A stretch of 64,000 bases of DNA from Methylovirgula ligni (lineage in GTDB: Bacteria; Pseudomonadota; Alphaproteobacteria; Rhizobiales; Beijerinckiaceae). The stretch covers positions 2,542,001 through 2,606,000 of the forward strand of contig NZ_CP025086.1 of the NCBI RefSeq assembly GCF_004135935.1, read 5' to 3'. The notes below the pieces were generated by a model that worked only from the letters and a program-made list of their open reading frames with translations, had not been told where the DNA came from and made no database searches. The position numbers were made by a program, and so were the translations under genes. Positions 35,119 through 43,922 of the stretch are shown piece by piece. The stretch's first letter is position 1. Each line of letters starts with the position of its first letter.

Positions 35119-35371
35119 GAAATTTCCGAGGCGCGCGCGGCGAGGACCGCTTTTGGGAACGTCAAACTTGAATAGAGGAGTTTCATCCCCCAAATACCTG
35201 GCAATCTGAAGAGCGCTCCGCTTGCATAGCGTCCGCTTTAGAGAATTAATTACTCCGAAGTAAACGGCCTATATGGGCGCTTAGCGGTCATCCCCCCGGG
35301 TGGATCTTGAACGCATTCAGTGCAATTTTCGTCATCTACCCTATCGGCGATATTTCGATCGCAACGCGCCT

Positions 35372-36673
35372 TCAGACCTCAACCTTCGTCGTAATAATGA
35401 GAGCTTCCGGCTGATTGCACTCGCCGACTTGCACCTTTTTATCCATCGCTGCAGAGATCGTCGCGCTGATCGTCTCGGCGGCGCGCCGCACGACATCAAC
35501 GTCGAGATGGCTATACCTCGCGGTTGTTGAAGGCTGGCTATGGCCAAGAAGCTTCCCAATGATTGGAAGCCCGAGCGACGCGCCCGCACCCACACTTGCA
35601 AACGAATGCCTCAGATCGTGAATACGAACGCCTTTCAGGCCGGCTGCACGCGTGACGGCTTCCCATGGTTTCTTCAAATCAGCGCGCGGAGCTTGCTTGT
35701 TTGAGCCGGGTATAATGTACGGATTATCGTTGATGCGGGCGAGCGAGGTCAGCACAGTTCGAGCGGCTGCAGAGATGTATATCGGCTTCGCACCGGTCTT
35801 AGAATCGGGCAGATGAATTATGCCGCGCTCAAAATCGACGTGTTCCCACTTGGCATGCAATATCTCTCGCAGACGCGCACCAGTCAAAATCAATAGACGG
35901 ATTGCAGCTACAGCAAAGGGATCAACAAGGGTGCGGCGGTTTGCGGGCGAGGCTAGATGTTTGGCCTTCGGCTTTGTCTCATCCACGAGCCAAGGCAGGC
36001 CCGAAGTCTCGGCTTCGCGCAGCGTATCGCCGAGACGTCCGATCTCTTCGCTTGTGAGAAACCGTTCGCGGCGACGCTCGGGATAGCGCTCGATTCCTTT
36101 TGCGGGATTATTAGCGAACGGAACTTCGTCGCGTTTTGCCGCCCAATTCCAAATGCTCGAAATTAAAGCCAAAGTACGATTGGCGGAATAGGGCGCGGAC
36201 GTTAGCCTTGAGTGAAGCCGCGCGACGTCTGCGCGGCGCAGATCGACGATACGAATATTCCCGATAGCGGGATTTACAAATCGCCGTAGCAAGCTCTCGT
36301 AATCGATTTGAGTGCCTCGTTTCCGTTTGGACTTAACATGGGTTCTCATGAAGTCGGCCGCGACCTCACGGAAAGTACGAACGGCGCGAGCTTTACGGCG
36401 TTCGGCTAAAGGATCCACGCCTTGCTCAACGAGCCCGAGAACGGTCTTTGCTTGCGATCTGGCTTCGTCGGCCGTCAAACGACCGTGATCGCCGAGCGCA
36501 ATCCGTCGTGAGCGACCGTCTTTTCGAAACTGAGCGACATAGACCTTTTTGCCTGAGCCGAACGCGCAGACGCCGAAGCCGCCTAGGCCAATGTCCCAAA
36601 GAAACTCGCGATCTTTGTGGACCGGACAGGCGAGGGCGTCGACCGATCTTTTGGAAATTCGTCCCTTCGGCAT
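35372..36673 (-). CDS. Tyrosine integrase of a tRNA-Lys island
   Basis: This 433-residue integrase has the N-terminal DUF4102 domain (KRSVDALACPVHKDREFLW, GRLTADEARSQAKTVLG), a SAM-like core-binding domain, and a catalytic domain with R in LTGARLREILHAKW, HDLRHSFASVG, LLGHSQPSTTARYSHLD containing the H and the nucleophilic Tyr. All expected residues are present, so it looks functional. Its start lies about 150 bases from a truncated tRNA-Lys 3' end, the likely attachment site. Confidence 0.93.
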   Translation of the reverse strand: MPKGRISKRSVDALACPVHKDREFLWDIGLGGFGVCAFGSGKKVYVAQFRKDGRSRRIALGDHGRLTADEARSQAKTVLGLVEQGVDPLAERRKARAVRTFREVAADFMRTHVKSKRKRGTQIDYESLLRRFVNPAIGNIRIVDLRRADVARLHSRLTSAPYSANRTLALISSIWNWAAKRDEVPFANNPAKGIERYPERRRERFLTSEEIGRLGDTLREAETSGLPWLVDETKPKAKHLASPANRRTLVDPFAVAAIRLLILTGARLREILHAKWEHVDFERGIIHLPDSKTGAKPIYISAAARTVLTSLARINDNPYIIPGSNKQAPRADLKKPWEAVTRAAGLKGVRIHDLRHSFASVGAGASLGLPIIGKLLGHSQPSTTARYSHLDVDVVRRAAETISATISAAMDKKVQVGECNQPEALIITTKVEV

Positions 36674-36820
36674 GAAAATCTCGGTAAGAGCGCGGTAAGC
36701 AGATTATAAGTAAACTCATCGAAGCTGCGGGACTAGTTAAATTTGTAAGTTATTGACAATAAATACAAATACGGAAATATCGGGACCTGCCATGACTTAT
36801 CGTGATCGCTGAAATTCAAT

Positions 36821-36865
36821 CTTTTAATCAGGAGGTCTCGGGTTCGATCCCCGACGCGCTCACCA
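36821..36865 (+). other. tRNA-Lys 3' fragment, candidate attachment site (attR)
   Basis: The 45 bases read as the 3' part of a tRNA gene: anticodon loop CTTTTAA, variable region, T arm TCGGG-TTCGATC-CCCGA, acceptor strand CGCGCTC, discriminator A and encoded CCA. The matching acceptor GAGCGCG and the TTT anticodon indicate tRNA-Lys. The 5' half is missing, since the anticodon stem is not complemented upstream. Such fragments arise where an element carrying the 3' end of a tRNA gene integrates. The intact gene should lie at the other end of the island, to the left and outside the window. Confidence 0.7.
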
Positions 36866-36973
36866 ATCAAATCAACGGCTGGACTGACATTCGGTTTTCA
36901 ACGCGTCGGCAGCTTGGCCGCACCGGGGCTCGTTGGCGCGCGAGCCCGAGCCTTCAGGAACTGACGCTCGAAT

Positions 36974-36997
36974 AAGGCACGCTCGGACGCCTTTTTT
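36974..36997 (+). terminator. Possible terminator downstream of the tRNA fragment
   Basis: AAGGC and GCCTT form a short five-base stem around a ten-base loop, leading into a run of six T. It is weak, and may be the former terminator of the tRNA-Lys transcript. Confidence 0.4.
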
Positions 36998-37175
36998 GCG
37001 CCAGACCTGTATAGCTTAAGTTAGTAAAACGATTTTCTTCAATAAAATCAACTTGTAGACTGGATCACCCTTACCGCGGCAATTCCTTAATCACGCCAAA
37101 ATGTCGGATAACTCTAGCTTAAGTAAGCGACATAAAAATAATGCAAATGTTGATTAAAGCGTTTTGAGGTGTCCG

Positions 37176-37523
37176 ATGACGACGCGATCCCCGACAAGGC
37201 CACTCACTCTTGGCTCTGAGTTTTTGTCGATCAGTCTGGCGAATACGCCGAATCCTCAGCTCGGGCGCAAAAAATCATCAGCCGCTGATCCGCGCGAGAA
37301 ATCGCTTGATTCGCCCAGTGCTTCGCTGGTTCAGAGCCTTCGGCATAGTCTCGCGCTTCATAACCGGATGCTTAGCCGCGTTTTGATCGCCGCACCTCGA
37401 CCTTCCCCGCTGCTTGTCGAGCTGCTGGAGGATGTGGGCAATCGTTATCTGGATTTGTCTGAGCTGGCGCTACAAGCGTTCAAGCCAATGCCCAAGCGAA
37501 AGCGCAAAGCCCTGCAAATGTGA
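37176..37523 (+). CDS. Hypothetical protein, 115 aa
   Basis: A small basic protein without recognisable domain. The first half is low in hydrophobicity and rich in Ser, Pro and Arg. The second half is a helix-prone region (LVQSLRHSLALHNRMLSRVL, LLVELLEDVGNRYLDLSELA) with a basic end (PKRKRKALQ). ATG 37176 was chosen over TTG 37164. It is the first gene right of the presumed island end, so it probably belongs to the chromosome. Confidence 0.5.
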   Translation: MTTRSPTRPLTLGSEFLSISLANTPNPQLGRKKSSAADPREKSLDSPSASLVQSLRHSLALHNRMLSRVLIAAPRPSPLLVELLEDVGNRYLDLSELALQAFKPMPKRKRKALQM

Positions 37524-37640
37524 AAAAGGCTTACGCCGTCCTCTGCGCGACTGGTGACCAACCCCCGTGAACGGCTTATAAGATCGCTGCCAATCCAGCG
37601 GTGGCTCGCTGATCGACAGTTTTGGGGGGAATGATCGTCC

Positions 37641-37814
37641 GTGAATGAAGGCAATCACCTCAGACGCCCACGGCGTAACGGGGCGCCTCGGCGCGACTGG
37701 CGTATTCATCATTCGCCGCTGTTCTGGGTCGGTGTTCTGCTGTTTGTGGCGGCGATCGGGATTTATGTTTGGTCGGACGATCTCTCCTGGCGTCCGCGAA
37801 TCGAACACCACTGA
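37641..37814 (+). CDS. Small single-span membrane protein, 57 aa
   Basis: A GTG-initiated frame encodes a basic N-terminus (RRPRRNGAPRRDWRIHH), one membrane span (SPLFWVGVLLFVAAIGIYVW) and a short acidic/basic tail ending RIEHH. A purine run GGGGGGA lies 11 bases upstream. The architecture is that of conserved small inner-membrane proteins of the order; a general recollection, not a database match. It is convergent with the next gene, the two stops four bases apart. Confidence 0.65.
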   Translation: MNEGNHLRRPRRNGAPRRDWRIHHSPLFWVGVLLFVAAIGIYVWSDDLSWRPRIEHH

Positions 37815-37817
37815 GCG

Positions 37818-38204
37818 CTAAAAGCTCATCCCCATGGATGGAGTGAACCCGCTGCTCCTGCCGGTGTCCGCGCCGGCCGGCCCGCCGTTCTCCATCGTCG
37901 TCGATTGGTTGAAGAATTTCTTGCGCCCCTCGGAGACATTGGGGTCCTCGTCGACATTCGCGTGCGAGGAGCTGGATTTCGGCGCGGCGAGCGTCCAGTC
38001 TTCGGAATAATCGTTTGGATCCTGGACTTTCTTGGTGTGCGTCGCGGCCGTCGTGTGTGTGGCGGCCGTCTTGGCATGCGCCTCGACCTTTTTGGTATGC
38101 GTCTTATGCGGTGTATGCACGACGGGTTGGCTGTCCTGCGCCAAGGCCGCGGATGCGAGGCCGAAAAGAACACATGCGGTGAGACCAACAGAGAGCCGAG
38201 CCAT
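37818..38204 (-). CDS. Secreted Thr/His/Lys-rich hypothetical protein
   Basis: This 128-residue protein has a signal peptide (LTACVLFGLASAALAQ) followed by a low-complexity stretch of HTPHKTHTKK and AATHTKK repeats, then a more ordered C-terminal part (DYSEDWTLAAPK, SEGRKKFFNQS). ATG 38204 places the signal at the N-terminus. It is probably periplasmic or envelope-associated; function unknown. Confidence 0.6.
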   Translation of the reverse strand: MARLSVGLTACVLFGLASAALAQDSQPVVHTPHKTHTKKVEAHAKTAATHTTAATHTKKVQDPNDYSEDWTLAAPKSSSSHANVDEDPNVSEGRKKFFNQSTTMENGGPAGADTGRSSGFTPSMGMSF

Positions 38205-38298
38205 TTTCGTCACCTCGGAAAGCTGCATAGTTTCAATCTAACATCCCTTGTCTTCGCACTTTTCTCACATGTGCGAGACTGGGCTGGAGGCTTCGGCG

Positions 38299-38634
38299 CT
38301 ACAATGCCGGGAGCCGCGACTTCTTCGCGGCCTCGGCCGTCAAAGCCTCCACGACCGTCACAAATGTAGCATCCTGATTGCGGCGACAAAAGTTCAACGC
38401 CGCAGCCTTTACTTTCAGCGCGGTATCCGTAAGCCGCTTGGCGTCCCTATAGCCGATGCGCGCCGCCAAAAATCCGTAGATATAGCCCCCGTACAGGGCT
38501 TCCTTGACGTCTTTGGCCGAGGTGAATTTGGCGCAGGAGGCGAGGGCGAGGGGCTCGGCCGGCGCCTGGGTTGCTGTCGCCGCCAACAGCGCGACACCGA
38601 CAAGCATCGCGATCCCTTGCCGCTTCATTGCCAT
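38299..38634 (-). CDS. Small secreted protein with two cysteines (HdeA-like?)
   Basis: This 111-residue protein has a signal peptide (IAMLVGVALLAATATQAPAEP) and a mature domain of about 80 residues with two cysteines (ASCAKFTSAKDVKEALYGGY and LNFCRRNQD). Size, export and cysteine spacing recall HdeA-type acid chaperones, but the resemblance is weak. ATG 38634 is used; a second ATG lies two codons in. It follows the alpha/beta hydrolase gene on the same strand. Confidence 0.6.
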   Translation of the reverse strand: MAMKRQGIAMLVGVALLAATATQAPAEPLALASCAKFTSAKDVKEALYGGYIYGFLAARIGYRDAKRLTDTALKVKAAALNFCRRNQDATFVTVVEALTAEAAKKSRLPAL

Positions 38635-38704
38635 CTCCTGTCTTCGATCTGGCAAGCTATATAGTCGCTCGACGCGGGGATGGCGAGGGCGGCGGCAGTG
38701 TCGA

Positions 38705-39571
38705 TCAGGGCGCGCCGCGCGCATCCAAGAACGCATGGATCGCCGTGCCGATTTCCTGCGCGTGCGTTTCGAGCGCAAAGTGGCCGGTATCGAGGAAGCG
38801 GATATCCGCGGCTGGAATGTCGCGGCGGAAAGCTTCGGCCCCCGCAGGGAGGAAAAATGGATCGTTCTTGCCCCAGATCGCGAGCAGCGGCGGCTGATGA
38901 GCGCGAAAATAGGCTTGGAATTGCGGATAACGCGCCACGTTGTTCGCGTAATCGAGGAAGAGGTCGAGCTGGATCTCGTCGTTGCCGGGCCGGCTCAAAT
39001 AATAATCGTCGAGCGACCATCCGTCGGGCGAGACGCGCGTGGGATCGGCAACGCCATGTTCGTATTGAAGGCGGGTGAAATCCGGCTTGAGGAGCGCCCG
39101 CAGCGCGTCGCGGTTGGCTTGCGTCGGTTCCTGCCAATATTTTTGAATCGGAGTCCAGCCTTCGCTCAGTCCTTCCTCATAGGCATTGCCGTTCTGCGTG
39201 ATGATGGCGCTGATGCGCTGCGGATTCTTGCTGGCGATCCTCCACCCGACAGGCGCGCCATAGTCGAAGACATAGATCGCGAAACGCTTGAGTCCGATTA
39301 CTTCGGTGAAACGGTCGATCACCTGCGCCAGATGATCGAAGCTGTAGGCGAATGTATCCCGCGACGGCGCCCCGGACCGGCCGAAGCCGGGAAGATCCGG
39401 CGCAATGAGATGGAAGCGATCGGCAAGCAGCGGAATCAGGTCGCGAAACATATGGCTCGAGCTGGGAAAGCCATGGAGGAGCAAAAGCGCAGGCGCGGAA
39501 ACAGAGCCTGCCTCGCGATAGAAGACTTCGACGCCGTCAACGTCGGCCGTGCGATAGGCGATCGCCGTCAT
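38705..39571 (-). CDS. Alpha/beta hydrolase (epoxide hydrolase/dehalogenase-like)
   Basis: This 288-residue protein has LLLHGFPSSS (oxyanion region), nucleophile Asp in YVFDYGAPVGW, and the catalytic His in DTGHFALE. An Asp nucleophile at the elbow indicates the epoxide hydrolase or haloalkane dehalogenase branch and not serine esterases. No signal peptide. The divergent neighbour at 39670 is a CGNR-type regulator across 98 bases, which may control it. The substrate is unknown. Confidence 0.85.
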   Translation of the reverse strand: MTAIAYRTADVDGVEVFYREAGSVSAPALLLLHGFPSSSHMFRDLIPLLADRFHLIAPDLPGFGRSGAPSRDTFAYSFDHLAQVIDRFTEVIGLKRFAIYVFDYGAPVGWRIASKNPQRISAIITQNGNAYEEGLSEGWTPIQKYWQEPTQANRDALRALLKPDFTRLQYEHGVADPTRVSPDGWSLDDYYLSRPGNDEIQLDLFLDYANNVARYPQFQAYFRAHQPPLLAIWGKNDPFFLPAGAEAFRRDIPAADIRFLDTGHFALETHAQEIGTAIHAFLDARGAP

Positions 39572-39669
39572 GAAAACCTCCCTCAGATGTAACTGCTTAA
39601 ATTAAGTTGGTATGGTTATGTCCCGTGGCGTAACTTGTCAAATCGCATCTTAGAGGTTACCAATTCGGG

Positions 39670-40302
39670 ATGAACAACAAGCTCCCGCCGGCGCTTTTCG
39701 TGGCCGACGCACCGGCGCTCGATTTCGTCAATTCACGCGCGATGCCCACCGGCGAAGTCGTTGACTGGCTGCAAGGCGGGGAGGATTTTCTTGCCTGGCT
39801 GGATCAGGCAAAGCTCGTCCCGCCGGAGGTGATCGCAGGGCTGCGCGCCGAAACGCCGCCTGCGGAAATCGACGCGGTCGCGCGCAAGGCCCGGTCGCTG
39901 CGCGATTGGTTCCGTGACTTTGTCGTCGCGCATATGGGCCGTCCGCTGCCATCGAAGGCGGCGGGGGAACTCGAATCTCTCAACCGGGTCCTTGCCGACG
40001 ATTGGCAGTTTCATGAGATCGTGCCGCAGCGCGGTTCAGCGCGTGCGCGCGGCGAGAGCGGGCCGCTCTCTTGGGAGCTCAAACGGCGCTGGCGTGGCCC
40101 TGAGTCCTTGCTGCTCCCCATTGCGGAAGCGATGGGCGAATTCGTCTGCACCGCGGATTTTTCCCGCGTCAAACCCTGCGAGGGATCGCATTGTACGATC
40201 CTCTTTTTGGATCAGACGCGCAGCGGCGCGCGCCGCTGGTGCAGCATGGCGGTTTGCGGCAATCGCGCAAAACAGGCAATGCATCGCGCCAGGCATGGCT
40301 GA
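39670..40302 (+). CDS. ABATE/CGNR zinc-finger transcriptional regulator
   Basis: This 210-residue protein has an N-terminal ABATE domain (LDFVNSRAMPTGEVVDWL) and a C-terminal CGNR zinc finger (PCEGSHCTILFLD, RRWCSMAVCGNRAK). Such proteins are DNA-binding regulators with a ligand-binding N-terminal half. It is divergent from an alpha/beta hydrolase gene, a likely target. Confidence 0.87.
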   Translation: MNNKLPPALFVADAPALDFVNSRAMPTGEVVDWLQGGEDFLAWLDQAKLVPPEVIAGLRAETPPAEIDAVARKARSLRDWFRDFVVAHMGRPLPSKAAGELESLNRVLADDWQFHEIVPQRGSARARGESGPLSWELKRRWRGPESLLLPIAEAMGEFVCTADFSRVKPCEGSHCTILFLDQTRSGARRWCSMAVCGNRAKQAMHRARHG

Positions 40303-40320
40303 GCGCGGTTCAGCGTTGCT

Positions 40321-40965
40321 TCAGAGCTTCGGGATCAGGCCGCCGACCGCATTGGCGACGAAGGTGAAGGGTCTCAGCAGCGTGCGTGCCGGAGGCAGAT
40401 GCGGCAGCCAGCGGGCGAGGCCCTTCGGTTTATTCTCGGCCTGCTGCATGGGCGTAGGCTGCGGCTTGTTGGGAGTCTGCAGCTTTTCCGGCGGCTGAGA
40501 TGCCGGCTGTTGGAGCGCCGCAACACGATGCGCCGGCGTTTGCGCGCCCGGGGCGCGCGAAGCCACCATCGGCGGGCGTGGCGGCGGCAGCACGGCGTTC
40601 AGCCGGGGCCGAAATGTGCAGTTCAGATCGGGCGGGCAGGCGTTCGGATCCTCGACCGCGATTTTCGCCGGTGCGGCGGCGGGCAAGGGCAGGGCGGCGG
40701 AATTGTTGAAGCCCGTTGTATATGAGGCGGAGGTCAGCGGCCGGCCGCCCGCGGCGCCATCGGCGCCCGGGGCCTCGAGATGACCCGCCCAGGTTGAATT
40801 CGGCGCGGCGGCCTGTGTCTTGAGCATCTGCCAGAAGGCCGGCAAAGGCAGAATCGGCGCGAAAGCAAACAGCGAGGCCACCAGGGCAAGACCGCCGGAA
40901 AGGGCCACGCCACGCTGCGTCAAGCCAGGGCCGTTCAACCAGCCAATTTTCGAAGATTCCGCCAT
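40321..40965 (-). CDS. Proline-rich membrane-anchored hypothetical protein
   Basis: This protein of about 214 residues has one N-terminal hydrophobic segment (VALSGGLALVASLFAFAPIL) and a long proline- and alanine-rich region (LPPPRPPMVAS, QQPASQPPEKLQTP). The C-terminus is again mildly hydrophobic. The start may be ATG 40965 or 41010. No family is recognised. It is convergent with the CGNR gene, 18 bases apart. Confidence 0.55.
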   Translation of the reverse strand: MAESSKIGWLNGPGLTQRGVALSGGLALVASLFAFAPILPLPAFWQMLKTQAAAPNSTWAGHLEAPGADGAAGGRPLTSASYTTGFNNSAALPLPAAAPAKIAVEDPNACPPDLNCTFRPRLNAVLPPPRPPMVASRAPGAQTPAHRVAALQQPASQPPEKLQTPNKPQPTPMQQAENKPKGLARWLPHLPPARTLLRPFTFVANAVGGLIPKL

Positions 40966-41105
40966 GACGGACCCGCCAATTTCCCACGCCAATGCGAGAA
41001 GTGAAGGCAAATATTACGTCAAGACCTAGGCAAGACCGATACCAAAAGAGGGCGGCGCACAAATTCGCGCGACCTGTTGCCCAATCACTTCAACCCGGCG
41101 TCCCT

Positions 41106-41801
41106 TCAACCCGGCTTGAACTCGGAGACGCCGCCATGCGCCGCTGACCAGGCGGCGGGCGCATGCAGGAAGCTCTCGACCTCGTTCAGCACCGAGGCGG
41201 GGAAATAGCCATCGGCACGGACGACTTCGAGCACATCCCACCAGGTCACGAGGTAGTGCAGGGAGACGTTGATCTCCCTCATCAGCTCGCGCGCTTGCGG
41301 AAAAATGTCATAGAAGAAGAACACGAAGGCATGATCGCAGCGCTGCCCGGCATTGCGCAGCGCCTCGCAGAAATTCACCTTGCTGCGGCCGTCGGTGGCG
41401 AGATCCTCGACGAGCAGGGCGCGGGCGCCATCCACCACATTGCCCTCGATCTGCGCCTGGCGGCCAAAACCCTTGGGTTTCTTGCGGACATATTGCATCG
41501 GCAGCAGCAGCCGGTCGGACAGCCACGCGGCGAAGGGAATGCCCGCCGTCTCGCCGCCCGCGATAATGTCGAGGCTCTCATAGCCGATTTCGGTCGCGAT
41601 CGTTTCGGCGGCGAAATCGGTCAGGGCGCGCCGCAAGCGCGGATAGGCGATGATCTTCCGCATGTCGGTATAGACCGGGCTCGCCCAGCCCGATGTGAAG
41701 ATGAACGGCTTTTCCGTGTTCACGGAAATCGCCCCGACTTCAAGCAGGCCGCGCGCGGCCTGGTGGGCGATCTTCTGCTTTCCGGTCAAGGCGTGCGACA
41801 T
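41106..41801 (-). CDS. pyrE: Orotate phosphoribosyltransferase
   Basis: This 231-residue enzyme forms orotidine 5'-phosphate from orotate and PRPP in pyrimidine synthesis. The PRPP-binding loop is ARALLVEDLATDGRSK, and FTSGWASPVYTDMRKI and DIIAGGETAGIPFAAW are conserved in the longer alphaproteobacterial PyrE type. It is a stand-alone gene; pyrB and a dihydroorotase homologue are at 56388-58664. Confidence 0.94.
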   Translation of the reverse strand: MSHALTGKQKIAHQAARGLLEVGAISVNTEKPFIFTSGWASPVYTDMRKIIAYPRLRRALTDFAAETIATEIGYESLDIIAGGETAGIPFAAWLSDRLLLPMQYVRKKPKGFGRQAQIEGNVVDGARALLVEDLATDGRSKVNFCEALRNAGQRCDHAFVFFFYDIFPQARELMREINVSLHYLVTWWDVLEVVRADGYFPASVLNEVESFLHAPAAWSAAHGGVSEFKPG

Positions 41802-42090
41802 GGCTGGATCCGTTCCAAAACAATCGCGTTTCCCTCGCTTTTGCCGGACGAAGCGTCAACCCCGAAATGAGGATTTCCAGACCTATCGAAATGCCACGCG
41901 CCGGCCGGGACAAAACGGCGCGCTGAAAACTTGACAAAACTTGCGCGTAATCATGATGTTGCGATTGTTTCAATTCAAAAATCATTCGTGATCGGCGGCG
42001 GGTGCGGATCGAGCATGCGATGTCTTGCGCCGGGCGCGCCAAGCCGCCATAGGGGAATCAAGCGCGGCAAAACCGCGAACGGGGAAATTC

Positions 42091-42930
42091 ATGACGAACC
42101 CTTCATTGCCGGCGTGGTTGCCGCTCTCGGTCCTCACCTGGATCGTGGTTATGGTGGTGTTCCACGGGTTCGGCTACGTGTTCGAAATCTGCGACCGTGC
42201 CGGTCTCTTCAAGAGCAGCAAAGTCCGCCGCAGCGATACGCTCACCTACGCGCAGCTTCTGCCGCGTGCCCTCTTCAATCAGGTCTTCGTGCTTCTGCCG
42301 GCGATGGTGCTCGTGCAATGGCTCGGCTGGGCGTTCACCGGCACGGCGCATCTCGGTATCTGGCGCTTCATCGCTCTGCTCGCCGGCATGGCGATCGGGC
42401 ATGACATCGTGCAGTACGTCACACACCGCTATCTGCTGCACGATCCGCGGCTGATGCGCATCCTCGGCCATTCCGTGCATCATACGACCGGCGCGAGCAA
42501 AGCCATCAGCGCGCTTTATATGGCGCCGGCGGATTTCTTTCTCGAGATCGTATTGCCCTATCTTCTGCCGCTCGTGGTTCTCGGCGGTGGCGGCGGCGAT
42601 ATTCTGTTCCACCTGCTTGTCGCCGGGCTTGGCGCCTTCGGCGGCCTTTACGAACATTCAGGCTATGATTTCGCCGAGCCTTTGCGCAGGTCGAACTTTT
42701 ACAAGTCGGTGCCCTGGCTTGGTGCGGTGGTCGAAACGCTGACGACGAGCAAGGCGCATGGCCAGCATCATACGCGCGGCATGGTGAGCTTCAGCGACGG
42801 CTTCGGCAGCCCCGGACTCTGCGACACGGTCTTTGCGACGCGCTGGGACAAGGTCAAGGAACGCCAGCCGCAACGCACCCGGCCGCAGCGCGCCCAGGAG
42901 AGCGCCCCCCAGGAGCATGCCCCTCAATAA
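42091..42930 (+). CDS. Fatty acid hydroxylase/sterol desaturase family membrane enzyme
   Basis: This 279-residue protein has several membrane spans and the histidine clusters of the family: HDIVQYVTHRYLLH, HSVHHTT, and HGQHH near the end, which bind a di-iron centre. The C-terminal tail is Gln/Pro/Arg-rich and probably disordered. ATG 42091 fits a signal-less membrane start. The substrate (fatty acid, hopanoid or carotenoid) cannot be determined. The 3' end overlaps the next minus-strand gene by seven bases. Confidence 0.85.
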   Translation: MTNPSLPAWLPLSVLTWIVVMVVFHGFGYVFEICDRAGLFKSSKVRRSDTLTYAQLLPRALFNQVFVLLPAMVLVQWLGWAFTGTAHLGIWRFIALLAGMAIGHDIVQYVTHRYLLHDPRLMRILGHSVHHTTGASKAISALYMAPADFFLEIVLPYLLPLVVLGGGGGDILFHLLVAGLGAFGGLYEHSGYDFAEPLRRSNFYKSVPWLGAVVETLTTSKAHGQHHTRGMVSFSDGFGSPGLCDTVFATRWDKVKERQPQRTRPQRAQESAPQEHAPQ

Positions 42931-43214
42931 GGCGCGATGACCGTATAGGGCGGCACGTTATAGACCGGCGTGCTCCGGCGGATGTAATAGACGTTCACCG
43001 GCACCGGCCCATAGGGATAGCCCGGCACATAGGCCGCGCTGCGCGTATAGGCGATCATCGGCCAGCCGTAGGGCAGGTAGGCCGTATAATTCGGATAGGG
43101 GTGCCAGTGCCGCCAATAGGTATGGTACTGGCCGTAATAATCGCGCGTGGTCGCCGCGGCCGGAGTCACCAGCGCGGCGGCAGCGGCGAGAGCGAGAATG
43201 AGCTTCCTGAGCAT
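42924..43214 (-). CDS. Secreted tyrosine-rich small protein
   Basis: This 96-residue protein has a signal peptide (LILALAAAAALVTPAAA) and a mature part very rich in Tyr and Pro (RDYYGQYHTYWRHWHPYP, YVPGYPYGPVPVNVYYIRR). Similar Tyr/Pro-rich exported proteins are common in the order with no known role. ATG 43214 is used; an ATG six codons upstream is possible. Confidence 0.55.
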   Translation of the reverse strand: MLRKLILALAAAAALVTPAAATTRDYYGQYHTYWRHWHPYPNYTAYLPYGWPMIAYTRSAAYVPGYPYGPVPVNVYYIRRSTPVYNVPPYTVIAPY

Positions 43215-43307
43215 AGCGAGAGCCTCGCGCATGGATCGTTGAAAGATACATGCGCGCGCGCTGCGCCGATCACAAGCCGCGGCTCAAATCGTGGTTTGCG
43301 ACTTTGG

Positions 43308-43808
43308 TTAAGGTAAGATTTCGAACAGGGCCTCGACCTCGACCGCGCTGTCGAGCGGCAGTTCGGCAACGCCAATGGTCGAGCGGGCATGGCGACCGGC
43401 TTCGCCCAGAACCTCGACGATGAGATCGGAGGCGCCGTTCATGATCGGCGGCATCTGCGAATAGCCGGGCGCGGCATTGATGAAGCCGCCAAGCCGGACG
43501 CAGCGGCGGATGCGGTCAAGATCGCCGAGCGCGGCCTTGGCCTGGGCGAGAAGATTGATCGCGCAGCGGCGGGCCGCCGCACGCCCGGCCTCGGCCGAAA
43601 CATTGCCGCCGACTTTGCCGATATGGCCCGGATCGATTTTGCCATCCTCGCCGAGCGCAAGCTGGCCGGAGATCGTCAGCAACGTGCCGGAGATGACATA
43701 GGGAACGTAATTCGCGACCGGCGCAGCGGCGGCCGGCAGATGAATATTCAAGCTTTTCAAACGGTCCTCGATCACACCCACGTCCAGACTCCGATGCCAA
43801 AGTTCCAA
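43308..43808 (-). CDS. RidA-family protein (YjgF/YER057c/UK114)
   Basis: This 166-residue member of the RidA superfamily has a conserved core (YVISGTLLTISGQLAL, GYSQMPPIMNGASDL and HARSTIGVAELPLDSAVEVEAL). RidA deaminates reactive enamine/imine intermediates, but the longer subgroup has unproven substrates; the family arginine is present in HARSTIGV. It is a single gene. Confidence 0.87.
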   Translation of the reverse strand: MELWHRSLDVGVIEDRLKSLNIHLPAAAAPVANYVPYVISGTLLTISGQLALGEDGKIDPGHIGKVGGNVSAEAGRAAARRCAINLLAQAKAALGDLDRIRRCVRLGGFINAAPGYSQMPPIMNGASDLIVEVLGEAGRHARSTIGVAELPLDSAVEVEALFEILP

Positions 43809-43922
43809 GGATTGCCTTCATATGTCGGCGGCGGCCGGACCGCCAGCTTTTGTCATTGCCAGCCGCGCCCGCGCATTCTAACACTTCGATGACCGGCGCC
43901 GCGGCGCAAGGAGCGTGGATTT

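Noticed and set aside
36821-36865. Complete tRNA gene
   Set aside because: Only the part from the anticodon loop to CCA is present; upstream bases do not pair with the anticodon stem or acceptor strand.
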